Source of the DNA: Pedobacter sp.
GTDB taxonomy: Bacteria > Bacteroidota > Bacteroidia > Sphingobacteriales > Sphingobacteriaceae
Direction of reading: 5' to 3'
Assembly: GCA_028287885.1 (NCBI GenBank)
Contig: JAQBOT010000453.1
Coordinates: 1-12,233 of the forward strand
DNA length: 12,233 nucleotides
In this document: one piece after another, positions 6,662-12,233 of the stretch
Layout: each line of letters starts with the position of its first letter
Numbering within the stretch: position 1 is the stretch's first letter
The notes under the pieces: generated by a model
What the model was told of the DNA's origin: nothing
What the model saw: the letters and a program-made list of their open reading frames with translations, nothing else
Databases searched by the model: none
Made by a program: the position numbers and the translations under genes

Positions 6662-8116
6662 TTAGTATTCTTCCTGCGGGACAGTGTCGAAGAGCAATTG
6701 GGAAAAGTTGACCAGAAACAATTCCTTTTTTGCCCGGGTAACAGCGGTATAGAGCCAGCGGAGAAAATCAAGGTCAATCATGTCTTCAGTCAAATACCCT
6801 TGATCCACAAACACAGCATCCCATTGTCCGCCTTGTGCCTTATGGCAGGTTACGGCATAGGCAAATTTGATCTGCAAAGCATTGTAATAGGGGTCTTCTT
6901 TGATTGCAAGCAGGCGTTCCCGTTTATTAGAAATATGTTCATAATCAACACTTAAGCCTTCAAAAAGCTTCTTACTGTCTTCGTAGGAGAGGTTAGGTGT
7001 TTCGGCGTTTAGCGTATCAAGCATGACCTTACAGGTGATTGCACCAGCATCAGGATAGTCCAGGAACTCCATCTGCACCTCACTAAAGCGGAAACCGTAA
7101 CGTTCTTCTTCGTTTCGTACGCGGGTTATCCGCGCCATGTCACCATTTGCAATGAAAGACGTTGCCTCGTTATCCGGAAGCCAAAAATAGTTGTTCCGAA
7201 CAACCATAATCTGGTCGCCTCCTGTTAATTCTTCCTCTCGGTAAAGTAAGCGGGTGCGGATTTGCTGGTTGTAAACGTTCGCTGATTTGTTTGATCGGCA
7301 GACAACCAAACTGTTTTCAATATCAAACTTCCGATACGCATACTCCAGGCCCTCTACCAACTTTAGACCAGTCATTCTGAAGATATCTTTGAAGCTTGCC
7401 GTCTTGAATTTCGGTAAGGCTATAGCTTGCGCTGAATCTTCATTCTCCTCGTTCTCATAACTGTTTATCAAATCCCGCAACATGGTTGCGTTCGCCAATA
7501 TTCCAGAGGTTTTTTCCTGTCTAACAACTTCTTTAAGTTCAACTTCGGTAACGCGTTTATGGAAATTCTTTGCAATATAGCTGGCGTTCAAGGCAGGGCT
7601 CTCTAAACTTCCTACTGGCGGAAGCTGTGCGGTATCACCAACAAAAACGACTGCACAGTTCTTGCCATTGTATACAAACTCCATGAGATCTTTTAGAAAA
7701 GTGGAGCCATTCTGGGTATTCCATTCATCAGCAATCATGGAAGCCTCATCAATAACAAAAAGGGTATGTTCTGCAAGATTTGGAGCCAGTTGGAAGGCCA
7801 GTTCTGTGGAAACAGAAGAACGCTTGCGGTAAATCTTCTTATGGATTGTAAGGGCTGTGCGACCTGAATAGTTGCTGATCACCTTTGCTGCACGTCCGGT
7901 TGGTGCCAGCAAAACTACCCGAAGTTTGAACTGCGGCAATGCTTTTACTAGTGCGGCAACAGAGGTGGTCTTACCCGTACCTGCATACCCGCGTAAAATG
8001 AAACAGGTAGTGTCGAGCTCTTGTGACAAGAAAACAGCCATCTTTTCACAAAATACCAGCTGTTCTGACGTTGGGGCATATTGATAGGCTTGCGCAATGC
8101 GTGCCGCTTTATCCAT
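6662..8116 (-). CDS. RecD-like ATP-dependent DNA helicase (SF1, UvrD C-terminal domain)
   Basis: This is a 484-residue superfamily 1 helicase, probably 5'-3' like RecD/Dda, acting in DNA repair or recombination. Motifs run in order: Walker A GYAGTGKT (43-50), APTGRAA (71-77), Walker B VIDEAS (121-126), motif III GDTAQLPPV (160-168), motif IV VVRQ (197-200), AVTCHKAQGGQWD (421-433) and motif VI YTAVTRAKK (456-464). The C-terminal part is the UvrD_C_2 type common in short RecD-like proteins. An upstream ATG at 8188 would add 24 hydrophobic residues and run into the divergent gene, so I chose ATG 8116, which begins MDKAARIAQAY. The protein lacks the long N-terminal region of exonuclease V RecD, and no recB or recC genes are nearby. 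It is probably a stand-alone helicase. Confidence 0.93.
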   Translation of the reverse strand: MDKAARIAQAYQYAPTSEQLVFCEKMAVFLSQELDTTCFILRGYAGTGKTTSVAALVKALPQFKLRVVLLAPTGRAAKVISNYSGRTALTIHKKIYRKRSSVSTELAFQLAPNLAEHTLFVIDEASMIADEWNTQNGSTFLKDLMEFVYNGKNCAVVFVGDTAQLPPVGSLESPALNASYIAKNFHKRVTEVELKEVVRQEKTSGILANATMLRDLINSYENEENEDSAQAIALPKFKTASFKDIFRMTGLKLVEGLEYAYRKFDIENSLVVCRSNKSANVYNQQIRTRLLYREEELTGGDQIMVVRNNYFWLPDNEATSFIANGDMARITRVRNEEERYGFRFSEVQMEFLDYPDAGAITCKVMLDTLNAETPNLSYEDSKKLFEGLSVDYEHISNKRERLLAIKEDPYYNALQIKFAYAVTCHKAQGGQWDAVFVDQGYLTEDMIDLDFLRWLYTAVTRAKKELFLVNFSQLLFDTVPQEEY

Positions 8117-8155
8117 TTTACAAATATGCAATGCTGTGGTTATAGAAAAAAGAAT

Positions 8156-8163
8156 TAATTTTG
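8156..8163 (+). promoter_or_regulatory. Putative -7 element of the DUF3822-rsmD-coaD operon
   Basis: TAATTTTG is an exact match to the Bacteroidota TAnnTTTG element. It lies in the 52-bp gap between the divergent helicase and DUF3822 genes, with its last base five bases before the ATG at 8169. If used, transcription would start at or next to the start codon. The -33 region shows no clear TTTG. Confidence 0.45.
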
Positions 8164-8168
8164 CTAAG

Positions 8169-9005
8169 ATGAATAACAACAACAGCATCCTATTGGTGGA
8201 TCCAAACTTTGATCCAAATGCGGCTATACAGTGTAATTTGTTGTTAAAAATTACTGCCGATAGTTTATGTTATGTTATTGTTAACACCCAGAACAAGCGC
8301 ATTGAGGTTCTGTACGACCGTCAAAATTTCCAGGATCATAAGCATGAACTTCTTGGCTTACTACATGCTGACCCATATTTGAGATTGTCTTTCAATAGCG
8401 TTAAAGTTTGTTCTTATACCATCAATGCAATCTCCATACCCAACGATTTCTATAACGATGGGCTTCTCGATACCTATGCACCTTACTTTACGGAACTGGA
8501 ACATTATTCAAGCAACGTAAATACAATATCCATACCGAGCCAGCAACATAAAACCATTTTCTTGTTTCCACAAGTAATTGAGGACGCGATGAACAAGTAC
8601 TGGCCAGAGGCAAAAAAGTTTGAACAAACTGCGCCCTTCCTTTCAAATTCTAAATATCAGCCTGGTTTTCAACTGATAATTGATTTTACCGCCGGGTCCT
8701 TCTTCGCTATGCTAAATAGCAATGGAGAACTGATCTTTCAAAATTTCTTCTTGACTGAAGACGCAGAAGAGTTTACCTACTACTTGCTGCTGATCTTTAA
8801 ACAGCTGCAACTGGACCCGAGCCAAATCGATGTCCTTATCAGTGGTATAATCAATGAAGGAGATTTGCAGCAGCAAGTGCTTCAAAAATACTTTAAATCG
8901 GTTATCTGGAATACCGCTTCAGCAGAGGTACTGGATAACAGCATATTGGAGGATATGCCTGCACATTATTATACCAGCTTACTAGCACTACAACTATGCG
9001 AATAA
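8169..9005 (+). CDS. DUF3822 family protein
   Basis: This is a 278-residue protein that I recognise as the DUF3822 family, found in Bacteroidota next to rsmD. Its biochemical role is unknown. It has no signal peptide or membrane segment, so it should be cytosolic. The sequence shows alternating strands in two halves, such as LCYVIVNTQNKRIEVLYD and QLIIDFTAGSFFAMLNSNGE. The second block (IDFTAGSF) recalls the phosphate-loop strand of actin-like ATPase folds, which is inference. An upstream in-frame ATG at 8097 would overlap the divergent helicase gene, so the ATG at 8169 (MNNNNSILLVDP) is preferred. It is the first gene of an operon: its last 10 bases overlap the start of rsmD, which ties its translation to an rRNA methyltransferase. 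Confidence 0.85.
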   Translation: MNNNNSILLVDPNFDPNAAIQCNLLLKITADSLCYVIVNTQNKRIEVLYDRQNFQDHKHELLGLLHADPYLRLSFNSVKVCSYTINAISIPNDFYNDGLLDTYAPYFTELEHYSSNVNTISIPSQQHKTIFLFPQVIEDAMNKYWPEAKKFEQTAPFLSNSKYQPGFQLIIDFTAGSFFAMLNSNGELIFQNFFLTEDAEEFTYYLLLIFKQLQLDPSQIDVLISGIINEGDLQQQVLQKYFKSVIWNTASAEVLDNSILEDMPAHYYTSLLALQLCE

Positions 9006-9544
9006 TTGGAGGAAAACTTAAAGGCATTCATTTGAATGCACCGGCAAGTTTACCCGTGAGACCGACAAAAGACATGGCAAAAGAAGCCTTGTTCAACATA
9101 CTTTATAACACCTATGATTTTAGCAATTGCGACATTTTGGATCTGTTTTCGGGTACCGGCAGCGTAAGCCTGGAATTTGCATCGAGAGGCGTACGCTCCG
9201 TGGTTGCAGTGGACAAGCATGCTGGATGTGTGCGCTGGTTGGATGATGTAATTAAGAAATTTGAACTACCTGAGATCACGGCGATCAAAGCTGATGCGTT
9301 TAAGTTTCTAGCCGGACATACAGGAAAGTATCAGATCATTTTTGCTGATCCCCCGTACGATCTGCCAAACATTCCGAACATCTCAGAACTTGTTTTCGAA
9401 CACAACCTACTTGCAGAACATGGCTTGCTGATTGTTGAACATCCTCCGTTTTTAAAGCTAGACGCACAACCGAATTTCACAGAAACCCGCAGGTATGGAA
9501 ATTCTTCATTCAGCTTTTTCGAAAAGGCAGAAGTGGAACCTTAG
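8996..9544 (+). CDS. rsmD: 16S rRNA (guanine(966)-N(2))-methyltransferase
   Basis: RsmD uses S-adenosylmethionine to methylate N2 of G966 in 16S rRNA during assembly of the small ribosomal subunit. The 182 residues are the usual length. The start MRIIGGKLKG and the RPTKD block (22-26) are typical. Motif I, DLFSGTGSVSLEFASRG (49-65), binds the cofactor. VVAVDK (69-74) carries the acidic residue at the end of the second strand, and the catalytic motif is DPPY (118-121). The ATG lies inside the end of the DUF3822 gene (10-bp overlap), so translation is likely coupled. The next gene, coaD, starts 27 bp downstream, so the three genes probably share one transcript. Confidence 0.95.
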   Translation: MRIIGGKLKGIHLNAPASLPVRPTKDMAKEALFNILYNTYDFSNCDILDLFSGTGSVSLEFASRGVRSVVAVDKHAGCVRWLDDVIKKFELPEITAIKADAFKFLAGHTGKYQIIFADPPYDLPNIPNISELVFEHNLLAEHGLLIVEHPPFLKLDAQPNFTETRRYGNSSFSFFEKAEVEP

Positions 9545-9571
9545 TCCGACAACAAAAAGAAACCGATACCT

Positions 9572-10033
9572 ATGAAAACAGCATTATTCCCAGGCTCCTT
9601 CGACCCAATTACCATAGCGCATGTCGATATTTTAAAAAGATCCATTCCATTATTCGACCGCGTTGTGCTTGGCATTGGACTGAACAGCTCGAAGCAGGGA
9701 TTTCTTTCCATAGAAACCAGGGAAGCGATTGTCCGGTCGGTGTTTAAAAGCTACCCAAACGTTGAGATTGCTCTATATGAAGGTTTAACTGTGGATTTCT
9801 GTAAGACTATTGGTGCAAGCTATATGATCCGCGGCATTCGCTCCGTAGCAGATTTTGAATATGAAAGAGCAATTGCTCAGATCAACCAAACCATGATGCC
9901 AAACGTGGAAACCATTTTCATATTAAGTAAGCCGGAATATTCGGCTATAAGCTCCACTATAGTAAGGGATATCTTAAGGAATCATGGCGATGTTAGCCCC
10001 TTTTTACCAAAGGAAGCTATGGAATTCCTATAG
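9572..10033 (+). CDS. coaD: Phosphopantetheine adenylyltransferase
   Basis: CoaD joins ATP and 4'-phosphopantetheine to dephospho-CoA, the fourth step of coenzyme A synthesis from pantothenate. The 153 residues are close to the usual length of about 160. The nucleotide-binding start is FPGSFDPIT (6-14), followed by H17. Other conserved blocks are RGIRSVADFEYE (87-98) and the ISSTIVR loop (126-132). The usual TxGH motif reads T-I-A-H here, so glycine is replaced by alanine at residue 16, while both ends of the motif are kept. It is the last gene of the operon. Its final two codons, CTA TAG, overlap the last two codons of the converging Nudix gene. Confidence 0.94.
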   Translation: MKTALFPGSFDPITIAHVDILKRSIPLFDRVVLGIGLNSSKQGFLSIETREAIVRSVFKSYPNVEIALYEGLTVDFCKTIGASYMIRGIRSVADFEYERAIAQINQTMMPNVETIFILSKPEYSAISSTIVRDILRNHGDVSPFLPKEAMEFL

Positions 10034-10642
10034 TTGGATCAGCGTTGCTTTCTGCAGTACATCCCGAATTAAAGGATACGTGTTATCTAATACAGGCTGG
10101 AGCTGTCCCTGACCCAACCACTCTGCCCTGGTTATTCCTTCCTCCTTTTGCGGAATTAACTTCGGACTCCCTTTAACGGTCATGTTGTACCAATTCGTTT
10201 TTTTCAAAACGATCTTACCGCTAAGTTCATAAAAATGGTAGGTTCTGCAAAGCTTCTCGTTGTTCTGTAATATCTTAACGCCACACTCCTCTTCTACTTC
10301 ACGTAGGGCGGCCTGTTTCATTTTCTCGCCCTTTTCTACTTTTCCTTTCGGAAGATCCCAGCGTTTGTTCCTGAAGATAAATAAGTATTCGTCATTTTCG
10401 TTCTTTACCAAACCACCTGCAGCTTTAATGACTTCACAGCTTTTCTTAATACTTTTCCAAACGGCCTTCGGGTTTTCATTTATAATTACATAATGCTCTG
10501 CCGCTTCCTTTTTAACCTCTTTATAAAAGGTTTTGAAGTTTAGATTCGCCAGTTGAAGTTCCTGGAAGTCTTCTAAATGCTCGGGGATAGAATCCGTAAT
10601 GAACAAACTGTTGTTGTTGATATAAACTATATAATTCTTCAT
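10028..10642 (-). CDS. Nudix hydrolase with N-terminal extension
   Basis: This is a 204-residue protein with a complete Nudix box at residues 100-122 (GKVEKGE, seven residues, then REVEEECGV), which binds the divalent metals and cleaves a nucleoside diphosphate linked to another group. The domain starts near residue 72 with AAGGLV and continues through WDLPKG. The first 70 residues are a separate segment with no motif I recognise. The substrate cannot be predicted. The gene converges on coaD without any gap. A weak -7-like element, TAATTTTA (10673-10666), lies 24 bases before the ATG. In related genomes a Nudix gene commonly precedes pyrE, but here it points away from it. Confidence 0.92.
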   Translation of the reverse strand: MKNYIVYINNNSLFITDSIPEHLEDFQELQLANLNFKTFYKEVKKEAAEHYVIINENPKAVWKSIKKSCEVIKAAGGLVKNENDEYLFIFRNKRWDLPKGKVEKGEKMKQAALREVEEECGVKILQNNEKLCRTYHFYELSGKIVLKKTNWYNMTVKGSPKLIPQKEEGITRAEWLGQGQLQPVLDNTYPLIRDVLQKATLIQL

Positions 10643-10776
10643 GTTTGATAGGTTCCGTTGGTGGATAAAATTAGGAATAAATATTACAAAATTAAAGCAC
10701 TTGAGGGGATTAGCTGCGGTTGTCGTTTTCTGAAATCTTAAGCAAATATTTACATATATTTAGGAAACATTAAAAA

Positions 10777-10932
10777 ATGCGAAAAGTTCTGGTCACGCTG
10801 GTTCTAATTATTTATTTAGCATTAAACACTCATGCACAAGAATTTAACAAGAAAATAGATGCGCTAATTGGAAAGGCTGTTAAGTTAAACAGGATCAATG
10901 GCACAGTAGTGGTTAGCAGTGACACCTACTAA
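10777..10932 (+). pseudogene. 5' fragment of a secreted serine-hydrolase/beta-lactamase-like gene
   Basis: A 51-residue frame starts at ATG 10777 and ends in TAA at 10930-10932. The first 20 residues are a clear signal peptide (MRKVLVTLVLIIYLALNTHA, cleavage before QE). The rest, FNKKIDALIGKAVKLNRINGT then VVVSSDTY, resembles the beginning of beta-lactamase-related serine hydrolases, in which an N-terminal helix leads to an NGxVxVxxxG strand. The catalytic SxxK and everything after it are absent, so the fragment ends abruptly. I read it as the leftover of a deletion. It could instead be a genuine small secreted peptide, but the resemblance to a known domain start argues against that. Confidence 0.55.
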
Positions 10933-11130
10933 CCAATTGAAAATCAGTAGTGGAGGGCTAATGTTGCAATCATTATCAACAATTGTTTTTGGGGGCGCTT
11001 TTATTTCCCGATATTTGAGGCAACAACAAACTAATTAAAAATCAATTTTCTACATTTTTCTACTGCCCTATGAAAGACACGGTTAGATGGCCTTTAAGCC
11101 GACTTGTAGATAATTCTGTAATCTTGAAAC
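10933..11130. other. Spacer between the hydrolase fragment and pyrE
   Basis: No gene, RNA or repeat can be recognised. One plus frame is open to a TAA at 11036-11038 but matches nothing I know. The end of this stretch holds the likely pyrE promoter. Confidence 0.45.
11119..11126 (+). promoter_or_regulatory. Possible -7 element of the pyrE operon
   Basis: TAATCTTG differs from TAnnTTTG at one position and ends four bases before the pyrE ATG. A TTTA at 11093-11096 is at a roughly suitable distance for the -33 box. As with the DUF3822 gene, the implied start site falls at the initiation codon. Confidence 0.33.
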
Positions 11131-11775
11131 ATGTTTAATAAAAGTGATATTGAATCTAAGGTAGCTGAATTTCTTTTGCAAATTAAAGCAATTAAATTAC
11201 AGCCTAATAATCCATTTACATGGGCGTCGGGCTGGAAATCACCTATATATTGTGACAACCGCGTAACGCTCTCCCACCCTTCTGTAAGAACATACATTAG
11301 ACAAAAGCTTACTCAGCTGATCCAGGAAGAATTTGGCTCTGTTGATCTAATTGCCGGCGTTGCTACTGCTGGTATCCCACAGGGTGTGCTGGTTGCTCAG
11401 GAACTTGGATTGCCTTTTGCCTATGTACGTGCGAAAGCTAAAGAACATGGTACAGGCAGCTTAATTGAAGGCGAGATTGTAGAAGGACAGCGTGTGGTTG
11501 TTGTTGAGGACTTGATATCTACAGGAAAGAGCAGTTTAGCTGCTGTAGCTGCTTTGAGAGAGGCGGGCTTGTCGGTTGCCGGGCTTGTATCCATTTTCAC
11601 CTATGGCTTCGATGAGGCGGAAGAAAATTTCAAAAATGCAAAATGCCGGTATTTGGCGCTTTCCGACTACGATACACTGATCGACTATGCATCTGAACAT
11701 AGCTTTATCCCGGAAACGGATATTGACTTGTTAAAAAGATGGCGGAAGAATCCTTCTGAATGGGGTAAAGAATAA
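11131..11775 (+). CDS. pyrE: Orotate phosphoribosyltransferase
   Basis: PyrE converts orotate and PRPP to orotidine monophosphate, the fifth step of de novo pyrimidine synthesis. The 214 residues match the bacterial enzyme. FTWASGWKSPIYCDNR (29-44) is the orotate-site region. LIAGVATAGIPQG (73-85) is the pyrophosphate loop. AKAKEHGTGS (101-110) is the flexible catalytic loop with its lysines and histidine. VVVVEDLISTGKS (122-134) is the PRPP-binding motif with the paired acidic residues. The enzyme acts as a cytosolic dimer whose loops complete the partner's site. The SRPBCC-fold gene follows after 18 bp, so the two are probably co-transcribed. No other pyr gene is in the window. Confidence 0.96.
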   Translation: MFNKSDIESKVAEFLLQIKAIKLQPNNPFTWASGWKSPIYCDNRVTLSHPSVRTYIRQKLTQLIQEEFGSVDLIAGVATAGIPQGVLVAQELGLPFAYVRAKAKEHGTGSLIEGEIVEGQRVVVVEDLISTGKSSLAAVAALREAGLSVAGLVSIFTYGFDEAEENFKNAKCRYLALSDYDTLIDYASEHSFIPETDIDLLKRWRKNPSEWGKE

Positions 11776-11793
11776 CAAACCTAAAAATCTATA

Positions 11794-12192
11794 ATGACTA
11801 TAATTGAAAGTACCGCGGCCGTAGCACAGCCTGTGGAAAAAGTATATGCTTTTCTTGCGGATTTAAACAACCACGAACAGTTGATGCCAGAAAATATTTA
11901 CAACTGGTCCTCCACTGAAGATCAGGCAAGTTTTACCATTCAGAATATGGCGAAACTTGCTATAAGAATTTCTGAACGCATTGAGAACAAAGAATTAATT
12001 GCTGTACCAACCGAAAAGGCACCATTTGACGTGGAATTGAAATGGACGGTTGAACCAGATGCGAATGGTGGAACCATCGCCAAGCACATCATCACTGCGG
12101 ATTTAAATATGATGATGAAGATGCTGGCCTCTGGACCCTTGCAAAAACTTGCAGATTACCAGACGCAAAAACTTCAGGATACCCTAAAATAA
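11794..12192 (+). CDS. SRPBCC (START-like) fold protein
   Basis: This 132-residue protein has the pattern of the SRPBCC/Bet v1-like superfamily, which binds hydrophobic ligands in a deep cavity. The start TIIESTAAVAQPVEKVYAFLADLNNHEQLMP shows the first strand, the AxxVxxFLxDLxN helix and the following loop. Central strands cover about residues 40-100. The C-terminal part, MMMKMLASGPLQKLADYQTQ (about 108-127), is the long helix that closes the cavity. There is no signal peptide, and the ligand and reaction are unknown. Its close position behind pyrE suggests co-transcription rather than a known role in pyrimidine synthesis. The 41 bases after its stop show no recognisable feature. Confidence 0.8.
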   Translation: MTIIESTAAVAQPVEKVYAFLADLNNHEQLMPENIYNWSSTEDQASFTIQNMAKLAIRISERIENKELIAVPTEKAPFDVELKWTVEPDANGGTIAKHIITADLNMMMKMLASGPLQKLADYQTQKLQDTLK

Positions 12193-12233
12193 TCCCACTT
12201 AAATAGGTATAGGCAACATTAACGATGTAAATA

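Noticed and set aside
6632..6955. Plus-strand open frame of 107 codons
   Set aside because: It is antisense to the helicase C-terminal motifs (TCHKAQG and motif VI on the minus strand).
8097..8188. Longer N-termini for both divergent genes (starts at 8188 minus and 8097 plus)
   Set aside because: These would make the helicase and DUF3822 genes overlap head to head and add mirror-image tails with no domain similarity. The inner ATGs at 8116 and 8169 leave a normal promoter gap.
1..12233. CRISPR array, insertion sequence, prophage, toxin-antitoxin or defence cassette
   Set aside because: I found no regularly spaced repeats, transposase or integrase motifs, terminal inverted repeats, or nuclease/antitoxin gene pairs. 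The genes are mainly housekeeping, transport and decayed remnants.

Overview
The window looks like a chromosomal segment of a Bacteroidota bacterium, most likely of the Sphingobacteriaceae/Pedobacter-Mucilaginibacter type. The evidence is as follows. There is a DUF3822-rsmD-coaD gene group, a family combination known from Bacteroidota. The tmRNA encodes a GENNYALAA tag and has no templated CCA. A lipoprotein and remnants of NHL/IPT and GlcG-like proteins are typical of the phylum. Start codons lack Shine-Dalgarno sequences, and some genes carry TAnnTTTG-like -7 promoter elements. The taxonomic call is inference from gene content only.

Left part (1-3647, minus strand): an RND/HAE1 multidrug-type efflux pump gene whose stop codon overlaps the start of a GNAT acetyltransferase gene cut by the window edge. 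The membrane fusion protein gene normally found directly upstream is absent. A strong symmetric hairpin separates the pump from the tmRNA gene ssrA (3648-4011, minus).

Middle (4012-6661): satP, an acetate/succinate-type transporter gene, converges on a two-repeat lipoprotein gene with a 17-bp gap. About 1 kb of decayed DNA follows. It holds a remnant of an IPT/NHL-repeat protein gene and a frameshifted, N-terminally truncated GlcG/HbpS-like gene.

Right part (6662-12233): a RecD-like helicase gene is divergent from a DUF3822-rsmD-coaD operon (gap 52 bp). coaD meets a Nudix hydrolase gene tail to tail, sharing the palindrome CTATAG as their last two codons. A 5' fragment of a secreted serine-hydrolase-like gene lies upstream of pyrE, which is followed by a gene for an SRPBCC-fold protein. 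These are housekeeping functions: CoA synthesis, rRNA methylation, pyrimidine synthesis and DNA repair.

I see no CRISPR array, phage, insertion sequence, toxin-antitoxin pair or defence cassette, and no convincing undescribed system. The unusual material is the set of gene remnants, the pump without its partner, and several very tight gene junctions.
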